From contig JALIZF010001835.1 in the NCBI GenBank assembly GCA_029948255.1, forward strand, positions 372,001 through 436,000: a stretch of DNA of 64,000 nt, written 5' to 3'. Under the pieces are notes generated by a model. The model ran no database searches. It was not told the DNA's origin and saw nothing but the letters and a program-made list of their open reading frames with translations. Numbering within the stretch: position 1 is the first letter of the stretch; each line of letters opens with the position of its first letter. The stretch comes from Telmatactis stephensoni (taxonomy: Eukaryota; Cnidaria; Anthozoa; Actiniaria; Isophelliidae). The position numbers and the translations under genes were made by a program. Shown here one piece after another: positions 45,455 to 57,266 of this stretch.

Positions 45455-45745
45455 CTGATGATGGCCCATTGGCCCGAAACCTTGATGATATCTAAAAGAT
45501 TTTAATGGTTGAAGAAATAAGTTTGATCCATTCAATTCATTTCGACATAATTATCGCACTTTGAAATAGCTGTCGTAAAACCCATCGCACTTTGACATAT
45601 CAAAAGCTGTTGCACTTTGTAATTGCTACCGTCGCACTTCGAAATAAATCCCTTGATAAGAGCTATGTTAAAGATTAACTGTTAATTAATGTTAATTATA
45701 AATTGTATTATGTTGTGTTGTGTTATGTTGTGGGTTGTGTTGACA
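45455..45745 (+). mobile_element. PLE-type 3' end with hammerhead-like core (third copy)
   Basis: CTGATGA (45455-45461), a GGCC-CATT-GGCC hairpin, GAAAC (45476-45480), the shared TAAAAGATTTTAATGG block, CGCACTTTGAAATA-like units, and an end matching 36185-36250. That end match means it is the paralogue of the element in DP-B intron 1. Confidence 0.5.
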
Positions 45746-46074
45746 CTATCACCAGCGCAAACTGAATGAAGTTTGATTGCCGGAGGAGAAACGGTTCGTA
45801 TATTCGCGCGCGCGCGATGTGGCGTTAACTTCCTGTTACTAAAGGTAACCTTTTAAGTTTAAGTTTTAAGATATATTTATCTTTACAAAAACCATCAAAG
45901 AATGTGGTGTATCATTAACTTTCTGGTTCTTGACTTGATTCTCATCTCAGATAAAGGAAGCCCCAAACAACATAAGAGCTTCAACCCAAAAGCCTGATGA
46001 CTTATCAGAGGCGTCACACACACGTAATTCAGTTGGTTCACAAAAGAAACCTCGTATGAAAACACCAAGGTTTG

Positions 46075-46362
46075 TATATACCTATTTCAATTAATGTTGT
46101 CGGCAAAAGCTTACGCGACTCACCCGAATGGGAGTATGGGTATAAATTACTAAAGCTATAAAACCACATAAATCAGCCATTCGACAACTCAAAATAGCTT
46201 ACCTTGACCTTAAATACTAAAGAACTTCACTTGCTAATGCTAAAATCAAGACCAAACCTGAAAAGAGAGTGATTTTTTACCTAATACCCATAGTCCTTTT
46301 CGGTCTAGTCGCGTAGGCTTGAGACCTCTCGTACGACAACCTATTTTGAAATAGGTGTATAT
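46075..46362. mobile_element. MITE, second copy, at the DP-C exon 2 donor
   Basis: Same family as 17921-18207 in the opposite orientation. The left end starts 5 bases inside intron 2. DP-A and DP-B read on without it (GTCTGTATAT...), so the insertion followed duplication. Confidence 0.8.
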
Positions 46363-47520
46363 CGTATAGGTATGCGGTACGTAGGTCTATGGCCTCCCCG
46401 TCAATCGAAAGATTACACATGACCATATTCCTTCAAATGTTGTACTTTCGTGAACGGACTCTCCTAGAAATTCACATGCAAGCCAATCATGAAAAAAAAA
46501 ATGAAGCTAACACCTTTCGCTTGTCTTCTTACAGACATAGTCTACGTCTTTATAGTGAACTTGTGCTTGGAAAAGTAAGGGAAAAAGGAACAACCAGCGT
46601 TGAAGAGGTATTATATGGACAGAAAAAGAGAGCAATGCCCTCTATGTTTACACTTTACTGTGGCAATTAACAACGTGTAATTGGTAGTGAAATGGGTGGT
46701 GGAAATGGTAGTAGTTGTGGTGGTAGTAGTTGGTCGTAAAACTTGTTTAAGATTTTGTTATTTTAAGATAAAAAATGTTTGTTTGACTCGAAGCTGACCG
46801 ATGAAATTTACAAAGATCTAATAAATCCATCAGAAGACAATTCCATTTATTTTCAGGTAAATATATTTCATTCTTCTTTCTTGATAAATATAGTTATTAA
46901 TTCATTCATTCAGCTTTTCCCCTTCTATGCCGGCCGGGGCAGCACCAGTATCCCGCCTGAAGTAAATGCGACAGTAACTTTAGACATCTTTAAGCATAAA
47001 GATGGGATTAAAGGCTATTCATTCCTTTATAAGCTGAACTAAGATCCATCAGCATAAAACCGGCATCATTGCAAAACAAGCACGATGGACACCAAGCAAA
47101 TCAGAGTCAATGAAGAACACTAGTTCACACTGGATGATACACTTAAAACTCCCTTTGAAACTCATATTTTTGTTTTGTTTCATAATAAAGTCTACTTACA
47201 GAAATGTTAAAAGAAGAGTCTATGATGTTGTTAATGTTTTAACTGCTATTGGGATATTATTGAAGTGCGAAAGATTCATTACGTGGGTCAGCGATTGTCC
47301 AGAGAGAATTCCACAAGAACAACAAGACTTAGAGGTAGTGAGTGACATAAGATCACTTTGTGGGTGCATTTATGTGATTTTTTTACCGGTAAAACACATG
47401 GGGCATTAAGTACTTAAAAGAACAATTCGACAACTAAACGCAAATTTGAGACGGCGTTATCAGTTTATGATGAATTAAGGCTGCTTGGGAGAAAATATAT
47501 TCGGCATTTTAGGAGTTGGG

Positions 47521-47607
47521 CAATACACAATACAATACAATACAATACAATACAATACAATACAATACAATACAATACAATACAATACAATACAATACAA
47601 TACAATA
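47521..47607 (+). repeat. (ATACA)n pentanucleotide array in DP-C intron 5
   Basis: About 16 units of ACAAT/ATACA. Absent at the same place in the other copies. Confidence 0.95.
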
Positions 47608-48108
47608 CTTAAGCAAACTTCAGTGATAATCTATCTCAATTTAGAAAGAGAAGAAACAGTTGGAGGAATCCATTCAACAAAAGCAATCTCAACTAAAAGA
47701 TATTCTGTTGCAGGTAAAGTATGAGATATAGTCTCGCGGATATTGATAAACTAAATAATCACGTGTTCTAACGCTACCTAGGATGCTAGACATTTCTCTG
47801 GCATCACGAAGCGCAACGCGTGACAAATTAATACAGTGCAATCGTATTTCGCAGATCATAGCATACCAGTCGTTGCTGCTAAGTAAGAAAGATATGCAAA
47901 AAGAGCTGCAGAAAGACATCATTCACCTTCCCTTCATAGCCATCAAAACCAACAAAACAACTAATGTTCACTGTGCCGTGTCCGCTGACAAGTAAGTACG
48001 CAGACAAGAAAAACCTGGAAACCATTTCAAAGTGGCAGTATTTTCCTAGTATGTTGACTGAAATGCACTGATGCTTGTATACAAATCGTTTTGTTTTGCT
48101 TTGCTTTG

Positions 48109-48202
48109 CTTTGCTTTGTTTGTTTGTTTGTTTGTTTGTTTGTTTGTTTGTGTATTTTTCGCATCATCATCATTCTTCTTCTTCTTCTTCTTCTTCTTCT
48201 TC
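48109..48202 (+). repeat. (TTTG)n and (TTC)n tracts in DP-C intron 7
   Basis: Pyrimidine-rich microsatellites upstream of exon 8, at the place of the TTC expansion in DP-B. Confidence 0.9.
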
Positions 48203-48972
48203 AGTATTGTTACGCTATATTCTTTTTAAATCAGCTTTTCTTTCTTTTGATTTGTGATCCAGATTAGAACAAAAGTTTACATTTGACCAGCCCTTTGAGA
48301 TCCTGGACGACATAGAAGTCCTTCAAGCCATGGATTTTGCTCTTGGACTGGAAAAAGAAGACTGTTCCATAGAGAACTTGGAGATGTACAAAACTGTGAT
48401 ATCCAGTCAACTACAACTTCGACTAGGTAAAGAGAGCGCAGCCTCTCACAAGCATAGCGTCAACAGCGATATGAATATTAAACCTAATATGAATATGAAT
48501 ATTAAACCTATTGAGCTATAATGTGGTCTTTAATGAACTATTGACCCCACATTTGAACAAATGTGGCTTCACTTCTGAGAGAGAGAACACGAATTCATAT
48601 TATGTGTAAAGACAGAGCGTTGTAGGAATATATTGTTCAACAGATGTCTTTTTAGTTATTTATTAGTATAGATGAATATTCATAGTTTTCATATAATTTA
48701 CTATATTTCATTACTTGTAATTAAAAACGTTTGTTTCTTGCGAATAAAGTGCTATTATTATTAGAGCGCATGCGCATTGAAGTCCAAATTTTAAAAGGCA
48801 TTGCCACACATTTTCAAAATCGTAATATGCACACATGCTCAGCAAATACAAAGAATCAGATAATCGCGTCGTTCTTGGTGCTGCGGGCTGTATTGTATTC
48901 AGAGTTAGAAGAGTTCTTTGTATTGTAGGCGGTATTGTTTCGTTTAAAGTTCTTTGTTCTTGACTATTGTTT

Positions 48973-49112
48973 TAGAGTGATTTTCATCGCCCTGTGAAAT
49001 AGTTAATCAGCTAATACACACTAGTAGATCCCAATTCCATTGTTCTCTTCTGTTGAATTTTGACTGCTATGCACTAGCTAGTTAGTATTTCACAGTCCGA
49101 TGAAAATTGCTA
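48973..49112. mobile_element. 140-bp MITE related to 25945-26085
   Basis: Ends TTAGAGTGATTTTCATCGCC and, in reverse, TTTAGCAATTTTCATCGG, both running on to TGTGAAAT. The central part differs, so it is an older or diverged member. 48530-48970 and 49115-49320 show no gene; 49320-49420 has faint similarity to the upstream duplication block. Confidence 0.65.
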
Positions 49113-49989
49113 AATGTGTTCATGGCTCAGGTGCCTGGAATTAACATCAAGAAAGAACCCACTAATAACTACTAATCTAGAGCTAGGGTCAAGGCCTAAG
49201 CAAAGCCGCGAGAGCTGACGTATCTGAATATAAGCAGCCTTATGAATCACATTTAGAGAATTCTAGCTACAATTGTAGCAAACCGCCGAGTGAAGGGTCA
49301 TATTACCTTCAAACACTCGACTAATTAAATACCCAGGATTTAATATCTATTGACGAAATCCTTTTCATACAACCGGGTCTCGACCATATGTTTCCTAGTT
49401 AGTAGCAGCTATTTTAAAGTGATCTGGATTGGATTACCTGTAGTATAATTCACGCTGGAATGTTAGAAACCGTACGTGCAGGTACGTAGGCACGGGCTTT
49501 TGCGGTAATTTACCCACCGAAACGTAATTTTGGTCTTTAGTTTCAGGTTAATTCAAAACAAATTTATTGTTGCCTTTTCTTTTTTCCTGGCAGGATTTCT
49601 CTTCAACGTTTACGATATTGTGTAGTTATTTCCAGGATAGGGCAATGTTCCAATTCAGTTAGTGAAAAGCGATCCGAATAAGCCACAACTCAAAAGTGTC
49701 ACGGAGTTAATATCTCAGTCACACATAGTGTTATCGTTACAGACCGATATGCTAACTGGCGCTGGTTACCTCTACAATGATCCAGTCAATCTAATGCTAT
49801 CGGTTACCTCTACATCCAGTCAATCTAATGCTATCGGTTACCACTACATCTAGTCAATCTAATGCTATCGCAAAGCGACATCTAAGCCAAAGCCATCGCT
49901 TGTTCATCTGAAACACACCATTACACTCACGAGGACATTTTAGTTTTTTCACTGAAATTTTAGCTTTTTCGAAGTAAAGTAAAGTTTGC

Positions 49990-52893
49990 ATGGAATGGTC
50001 ACTTGGATCAGTGTTCTCCTCTGGAGATAATCAGGTATGTATTTACTATAGAGGTTTTAACGTATTATATATATCTAAAAAGAAAAAGTAAATTGTACTC
50101 TCAGAGAATTTGGATGGGTGGGTGTGGCGTACTTGATAAAACCTTTATCCTATTAAAGAACAGAAAATGTGATTTTTTTTCCTACCCTACCTCAGGCCCA
50201 AATATGAAGTTTTTTTCCTTAAAAGCATACCCTATTTCGGACCAAACTGGTTAAAACTAAACCCTTTAGCGCCACAAATACCTAAGTATATAACATACGG
50301 GAGTGTCGCCGGGAATACGTTCAGTCTGGTTCCTTTTAATTTGTTGTGAACGCAAAGAGATTCATGCGCATCTAGATCGCATTGTTATTATTGCTGCGTC
50401 TCGTAGCACTGCACTTCCATTATAGAACGACTAGTTATTATCAAATATCAGCAATACGGGCTGAGAAAGCACTTTGAATTCATTGGAAATTGCCAGTGAA
50501 ATATTTTGTAGCTGGTGAATTGAATCGTACCGTTCTAGCAAAACAAAAGACAAATCTGACTCGATAAGTTAGGAGACAATAAACAAACAAACAAATAAAT
50601 GTTAAGGAAGAGTGTAAACCGATTTTTTTATTTTATTCGCCATTCATTTATATATTTACAATATATTTTAATATACATAATATATAATATGTAAGATTAA
50701 TGGCAAGGGGGCCTCCCGAATCCTATAAAAGCTTATACGAGGGCAGCGGAAAGCCTCCTGTAATTCAGTTACACTGTAATATAGATTTCGTTTGCATTTG
50801 CGATATGTCAAAATAAATCTTTTTTTGAAAATATAGAGCTAATGGTATTAATTAGTATAATCAATGATATATTAATAAACATATAAAAATATAAAAAAAC
50901 AGAATATACAAATACAAAAATGTTAACGATATTTGTTTTTTGTAGCAGAGAAGATACACTATAATAATAGTAAATACACTATAATAATAATAAACATAAC
51001 GACAGTACTATTGAATTATTTGTCGTTTCCAGAATGTAATTTCAAAGCCAACAGCACATACAGTTTAGGCAAATAACCTGCTACTTACGAGTACGAGGAA
51101 CCTTTTCGTTTAAAACAATCTACAACATAAAAAATTTCGGGAACGTGACAGGACAGCACTTCCGAATGTTTCTTTGTTTTAAGCAGTTCTCATAGCCCCA
51201 GACAAACTTTAAATATGAAGCATTAAGAATATCGAAAAAAATGAAGGTAAATTCCAGACATAAATTTTTTGTGAAATGTAATTCTTTTTTAAAAAAAGTT
51301 TTCGTAAAGTCATGCAAAATATGCTTCGTTTTTGCCAAAAAACGACTGCGAAAATAAGGATCAACGGTAAAAGGTAGAAAAGTCTGAACCTTAATGCCGC
51401 CAAAAATTCGATACAAGAGGAGGGAAACATTAAAGGGACTCCTAAAATTAACTTTGTCCATAGGAACCGAAGGGTCAATGAAACTTCACGTGCACTGCGA
51501 TTGTTACATAACAGTTACATAACAGTTACATAACACTCACAATTACAGCAAGGCTAGTAAAATTTATCATTTCATTTTATCATCTTAATCATAATTTAAT
51601 CAATATTCATTTGTTTCCTTGTGTGTTACGTGTGCTGTGGTTGTTACATGTCAGTTACATAACACTCACAATTACAGCTAGCCGGGCTAGTAAAATTTAT
51701 CATTTTTTATCTTAATCATAATTTCATCACTATTCATTTGTTTCCTTTTGTGTGTCTATGCTTAGAATAGTATATTTATTTACTTTTCTTTAAAGTTAGC
51801 GTGATAACGTAATATCTTTCCTGCTGACTGATTATGAATCGATGGAGATGGAGATGATAAAGTTCAAACTACTGCGTGATCGACATAGGACTGATAAGCT
51901 AAACTTACTGCAGAGACTCAGTACTGTGCGACTCATTAGCAGAGCTTGTGTTTTCACTAGTGACATAAGCATGAGCACATGCAACAACATACACAGACTC
52001 AGTCAATGTACTGCTCATTAGCAGTGCTTGTCTTTTCACTATAGTGACACAAGCATAAGCACAAGCACCATACATAGACTCAGTAATGTGCTGCTCATTA
52101 GCAGTGCTTGTCTTTCCACTAGTGACATAAGCATGAGCTAGCGCAAGCAGCATACATAGACTCAGAATCTCATTTATCACATATTGGCAAAAAAAAGAAA
52201 TGATATCGTTTTGAAAGTTTAGGTCATATTCTCCAGATAACCAGTAGTAAATGATTGCTATGACGTAATCGTGATCGACCTCACAAGAATAGATCCAATC
52301 TCAATCAGCATGAGATCTATAGAAGTTTCAATCTTTGCCTTATTCTCCAGATAACTAGTAGTAAATGATTGCTCTGACGTAATCCTGATCGACCTCACAA
52401 GAATAGATCCAATCTCAATCAGCACGAGATCTATAGAAGTTTCAATCTTTGCCTGGCTTGTGGTAGAAATATTTATGTTGAAATGCTCTGAAAAAAATTG
52501 CCCTCGGCCACCTTAAGACTTTTTAATTACTGTCGACCAATAAAATCAATTAACAGACCAAGTTCAAGATCAAGACCATATCCTGATAACTTAATCGAGG
52601 TCAGAGGGGAATACGTATGACTGTTGACTTTATTTTCTACCAATAGGAAAGGAGCCTGCTAGATTCAGGTATCAGGATGTTTTTACTCGGGTACATCAAG
52701 GCGTACCCGAGTCTTAACCTGAGTTTCATCAAGAGACCATAATACTAAGAGAGCGAAACTCAGTATTGATGTCTGTGCGATGTTCGCGGCGACTAAGCCG
52801 CTATTTTTAATAATTTCGCCGGCCATTGCGCGCGTAAGGCTCTCAAACAATAGAATTTGAATTTACAAACAAACAAATGAATGAACGGACAAA

Positions 52894-52964
<71 letters not shown>

Positions 52965-55666
52965 TAGGTAAACAGACAAAGAAACAAGCAAACAAACAAA
53001 CAAATCCTCTTCCGGTCCTTTTCCGTGGTGTGTAACTGATGCTATTTCTAATTCTCTACTTGATCCTCGTAAAGGAAGACCCCAGCTCAAGAGTTTCAGC
53101 CCAGAAGCTTGATGATTTGGCTAAGACGTCACACGCATGTAGTTCAGTTGTTTTGCAAAAGAAGCCTTGTACGAACGCATCAAGGTCTGTATATACTGTA
53201 TAGCCTAAAAAACAAAGACAGGGGGACTGTGGGAGGAGTGGCCCGAAACCTCCATTCATCGCAGCCGACTTTCAGCCAATCACGGAGCGCGCTTAAGATT
53301 CAATAACGTCATTTATGCGCGTGTACTGTAACCACATACTGTTCTCGACCAATCGGAGCGCGCGTAATATACCAATTATATTATGCAATAGCATACAATA
53401 TATGAGACTTGATATCAACCAAAATGTTGACATCAACTACAGTTCATTTTTGGTGTGTTCTTATAGCGAGACCATGTGATAAATATTAATTGTACGACTA
53501 ACAGTTGTAAGAAAGGAACAGTTTCCGTCCGTTAGCCTCAAAAAGGTAGACAAGTAGGATTGTGGGAGAAGTGACCCGACAATCAAAAGATTACATATGT
53601 ACATAAGCCTTACTTTCGTGAACAAACATTCCTGGAAATCCCTTTAGCCTGGTTTTTACTATGACGCAAGCATTGCGCTAGTACAAGGATCAAAAATTTT
53701 CTATTTTCTTGTGCTTGTGCTTAGTGCTTGTGTCCATGTCCGCTCAATGAAAATGGAGCATTATGCAGTTTGTGCTTGTGCTTGCATGCATGTTGTCTCA
53801 ATGAAAACGGAGCATAATGCAGCTTGCGCTTGTGCTTGCGTCCATGTTATCTCAATGAGAACGGAGCATTATGCTCCTTGCGCTTGTGCTTGCGTCGCTA
53901 GTGAAAACAAGGCTTTTGTTTGGAAATTTCTTTTTTCAAGACACCAGTAATAGATTGTGATGAAATTGAAAGCTAAAACTTTTCGTTTGTCTTCTTACAG
54001 ACATAGTCTGCGTTTCTATGGCAAACTAGTGCTAGAAGAAGTAAAGAAAAAAGGAACAACCAGCATTGACGAGGTTTGAGAAAGAATTTTGGGCACACAA
54101 ACAAAATGTCGACTTCTTACGTTTATTGTCCACTAGAGACTGTATCGGCGCATTTTTTATTTTATTTTTACAATTAATTAAAGTTGTACAAACCTTTGTA
54201 GCGTGTAACATATCCTAAATCATTGTGACACAGGCTACTGCATGCAATCGTTTCGAAACTGTTGAAGCAACTTTTCTCGGCGTCGTATCGTTCATCGACC
54301 CCTACAACTTGTTTTGTAACACCATTGAGAGACAAGTTACAGACAAAATTGTACCGTGTAACAGCACCTGTACCGCAAACCACTACATTTTCAAAATTAA
54401 AGACGTGTTGGTTGTGGTATAGTGGTGATGATAGAATTAAAAAAAAGCTAACTTGCTTGTTTGACTCTAAGGTGGCCGATGAAATTTACAAATATCTTAT
54501 AAATCCATTAGTAGACCATTCCATTCTTTTTCAGGTAAATATATTTAATTCTTTATACTTGATGAACTTGATTTACTTGTCTTACTTAAAGTGATTTTAA
54601 TATCTATCTTTTTCATGTTCAAAGCCTTCTTATAGAAACGTCAAAAGAAGAGTCTACGATGTTGTTAATGTTTTGACTGCCATTGGGTTGTTATTAAGAG
54701 ATGAAAAATCTGTCACATGGGTTGGTAAGCTTCCAGAGAAAATCCCACAAGAACAACAAGACTTAGAGGTATAACGGGAATAACTTACAGGCTCTTTGGG
54801 GAGGGGAAGTGGGGATCAAGGGGGAGGAGAGGGGGAGGGAGAGGGGAGGGGGAGGGGGGAAGTGGGAAGGGGAAAGGGAAGGAGAAGGGTATGGGTAAAG
54901 AAAGAGGAACCTCCCTCTTCCCTCTTCCCCCTTTCCCGTTTTCCCCTCCCTTTCCCTCTCCACAGAGAGCCTGTAGGCATGCTTACGTATTCTGGTTTTC
55001 CAGGATAGTTAGAAGGGGACCCCTCACCAACGCCTTTCCCCTTAGTTGGCTTTAGAACAGTAGTAATATATGAAACCGTAGAGTGTACGTAGTAGTAACC
55101 CTTTTTATAGGGTAAACATTTTATAGTGTACCAGTGATAATCTATTGTTCTAATTTAGAAAGAGAAGAAACAGTTGGAGGAATCCATTCAACAAAAGGAA
55201 TCCCAACTAAAAGATATCCTTCTGCAGGTAGATGATGGCATAAATCTGACTATTTGAGTAAAATAGTACAGTTTCTTTAAGTGATATTATTTAACCCACG
55301 AAAAATATTTAGGGCCCGTTCACACGAGAGAGGGTGCCCCTATGTAGAAGGGATAGCTCTTTTGTTTTGTGTCCCCCAGGGAAAAGAAAACAAAAGAGTT
55401 ATCCCTACTACATAGGGGCACCTTCTCTCATGTGAACGGCCCCATAGTGGCAGACTCTCTTTTGTTCTTTACCAACTAATACTCACCAAGTAGTCATTTT
55501 TGTCAGTGGTTAAATCACTATAACTAGATATATACTTGGTAACTAATTTTCGCAGAAATTTAATATTTTTGCGAACGTGAATGTCTTGATCAATTGATTG
55601 ATTGATTGACTGATTGACTGACTGACTGACTGACTGACTGACTGACTGACTGACTGACTGACTGGC

Positions 55667-55746
<80 letters not shown>

Positions 55747-56693
55747 CAAGACATGTAAGACCCACGAAAGGTTTCTCGGGAAAATTAATGACGCTAGTTT
55801 TACATAGCTATAATGTGTCGGCTTCTTAATTTTACGACGTTGAGACATAATAGACTGTAAATGAGTTTGGTACGCTTTATTTTGCTATGGGTTTGTTAGA
55901 TATCATTGTAAAATACGGAGACTGTACAAACCTGCATCTGTTTTTACTGCAGAACGCGAATGAAATTTTGTGAATAAAATTCTTTCTAGCCCTACATAGG
56001 GTGCCAGAGATATTTGTCTGGCGTTACGTACGGGGCGACAAATCTAACACAGAGCAATCGTATTCCACAGACCATAGCATACCAATCGTTATTGATAAGT
56101 AAGAAAGACGTGCAAAAAGAGCTACAGAAAGACATCATTCACCTTCCCTTCATAGCCATCAAAACCAACAAAACAACTAATGTTCACTGTGCTGTGTCCG
56201 CTGACAAGTAAGTACGCAGACAAGAAAAACCTGGAAACCATTTCAAAGTGGCAATGTTTTCTAGCTGGTTTCTATTCTTCATTTTTCTATTTCTCCTCCT
56301 CCTCCTCCTCCCCCTCCTCCTCCTCCTTCTTCTTCTTCTTCCTCTTCAATTGTTCTCCTCCCAATTCTTCTACTTCTACCTCCCCAAGAGTTTTTTCCTC
56401 CTCCTCCTTCTTCACCTTCTCCTCCGTCCCCCTCTTTGTCGTTGTCGTCTTCTTCTTTACTCTGTCTTCTTGTTCCTCTTCAATAAGCTGTATGCTTTTT
56501 CAATCACCCTTCTTTCATTTGATTGTGATTCAGATTTCAACAAGTATTCAACTTCGATCAACCCTTTGAGATCCTAGACGACATAGACGTCCTTAAAAAA
56601 ATGGGTTTTGCTCTTGGACTGGAAAAAGAAGACTGTTCCATAGAGAATTTGGAGATGTATAAAACAGAGATATCCAGTCAACTACAACATTAA
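49990..56693 (+). CDS. TFDP: DP (TFDP) transcription factor paralogue D, intact
   Basis: Exons: 49990-50034, 53075-53184, 54001-54073, 54472-54534, 54625-54768, 55159-55227, 56008-56207, 56534-56693. They sum to 864 bases: 287 residues and a TAA. The protein dimerises with E2F and binds E2F promoters in the nucleus. Residues 1-52 are a short N terminus without a family match. About 53-145 is the winged helix, with GTTSIDE, VADEIYKYLI, the DNA-contacting RRVYD at 105-109 and SVTWVG. 146-287 is the coiled coil and DP dimerisation domain (IIHLPFIAIK, VFNFDQPFEILDDIDV, MGFALGLE). It is shorter than vertebrate TFDP1 (about 410 residues) at both ends and lacks an acidic tail. The usual exon 2 acceptor is deleted; a nearby AG at 53073-53074 keeps phase and costs two codons. 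Of the four copies it is closest to canonical DP (VADEI, WVG). Confidence 0.85.
50040..51480. other. DP-D intron 1, AT-rich, no gene seen
   Basis: A 113-codon minus-strand frame at 51120-51461 is hydrophobic and basic, without motif, start context or conservation in the other DP copies. I do not call it a gene. Confidence 0.5.
51484..51755. repeat. tandem duplication, unit about 140 bp
   Basis: Two units share GTTACATAACACTCACAATT, then GGCTAGTAAAATTTATCAT and TATTCATTTGTTTCCTT. Confidence 0.8.
51905..52175. repeat. three tandem units of about 83 bp
   Basis: Units share AGACTCAGT, CTCATTAGCAGTGCTTGT and CACTAGTGACATAAGCATGA. The reverse complement of the last part resembles units at 53700-53900. 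Confidence 0.8.
52228..52455. repeat. two tandem units of about 115 bp
   Basis: Near-identical units with ATTCTCCAGATAAC, AGTAGTAAATGATTGCT, GATCGACCTCACAAGAATAG and ATGAGATCTATAGAAGTTTC. Confidence 0.85.
52893..52964. repeat. (CAGA)n tetranucleotide array
   Basis: About 17 CAGA/GACA units in DP-D intron 1, 110 bases before exon 2. Confidence 0.95.
53700..53905. repeat. three tandem units of about 66 bp in DP-D intron 2
   Basis: Units share TTGTGCTTG, TCTCAATGAAAACGGAGCAT and ATGCAG. The open frame across them (AVCACACMHV-like) is a repeat artefact. Confidence 0.8.
54786..54975. mobile_element. purine/pyrimidine-rich foldback element in DP-D intron 5
   Basis: Ends TACAGGCTCTTTGGGG and its inverted mate CACAGAGAGCCTGTA. 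The left half is nearly all G and A with many GGGG or GGGAGG runs; the right half is C and T. It can fold as a hairpin, a G-quadruplex or a triplex. No reading frame is credible. Confidence 0.7.
55312..55443. mobile_element. 132-bp MITE with GGGCCCGTTCAC ends
   Basis: Inverted arms of about 57 bases (GGGCCCGTTCACACGAGAGA and its mate) leave a centre of about 20 bases. It lies in DP-D intron 6. The flanks TTA and ATA would be a diverged 3-bp duplication. Confidence 0.75.
55588..55746. repeat. (TTGA)n and (TGAC)n arrays
   Basis: ATTG units, then ACTG units, then a long ATTG run, in DP-D intron 6. Reading frames through it (INQS/VSQS repeats on the minus strand) are artefacts. Confidence 0.95.
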
Positions 56694-57266
56694 CTTGCCA
56701 AAGAGAGCACAGGCGCTCAGAAGCATCGCGTTGATGGCGATATGAACATCGAGATATGGTCTGGCTTTTATTAATTATTTTCTCTGTTGTTTAATTAGAT
56801 CGTATTATTTGCAGGTCGGTCCTGTTGTAAAACACACTACAATATAGTATAAATGCCGATAGACTGTGTACAGCTATAAACTAATTGAAAGTCAGTGTCT
56901 TTAAGTCCACTTGTAAACAAAAATGACTCACTGGGGAGTCGGATCCCATAGATACCCAGCCAGAAAATTCATTTATCGTCGCGTTCGTTTTTCGTTCGTT
57001 GTTCGTGTAAACTGCCCTGGCCTGGCTGTAAACTTGTGACAGGGCTGGTAACAGCCCTCCAAATAAAGAGCAGCCGTGGACCAAACATCCTCCTATAGTC
57101 GATAATCAAAATGGACATTTGAGCTCAGAAATTGGCTAAGGATCGCGTTTCTGTGACGAAGATATATCCCATGTGTCTGTACTCTAATAAATGCTAGACT
57201 TCGTCTTGTTGCTGGACTTCGTCTCTGTTTTTAAACGTTTTTGTTCTCATCGCATTTTGACGTCAT

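Larger units (their letters stand above)
42058..48521 (+). pseudogene. TFDP: DP (TFDP) transcription factor paralogue C, one-base deletion in exon 7
   Basis: Exons: 42058-42102, 45951-46069, 46535-46607, 46794-46856, 47191-47334, 47645-47713, 47790-47991, 48263-48521 (TAA). Exon 7 from its AG at 47790 reads in phase until a single missing base (AAATTAAT against AAATCTAAC in B and D) brings TAA into frame. The summed exon length is not a multiple of three. No other acceptor in this intron rescues the frame. All other exons are open: RRVYD in exon 5 (with KCERFITW in place of KGERFITW), and an extended tail after the FEILDDIEV block, ending in NMNIKP-type repeats unlike the other copies. A single-base call should be checked before declaring it dead. 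Confidence 0.75.

Noticed and set aside
51120..51461. 113-codon minus-strand frame in DP-D intron 1
   Set aside because: No recognisable domain, no paralogous conservation, and AT-rich context; chance cannot be excluded.
52680..52725. Terminator-like hairpin (ACTCGGGTAC...GTACCCGAGT)
   Set aside because: Intronic in a eukaryotic gene and isolated; no evidence of function.
55469..55848. INQS/VSQS repeat proteins on the minus strand
   Set aside because: Direct translation of (ATTG)n/(ACTG)n microsatellite.
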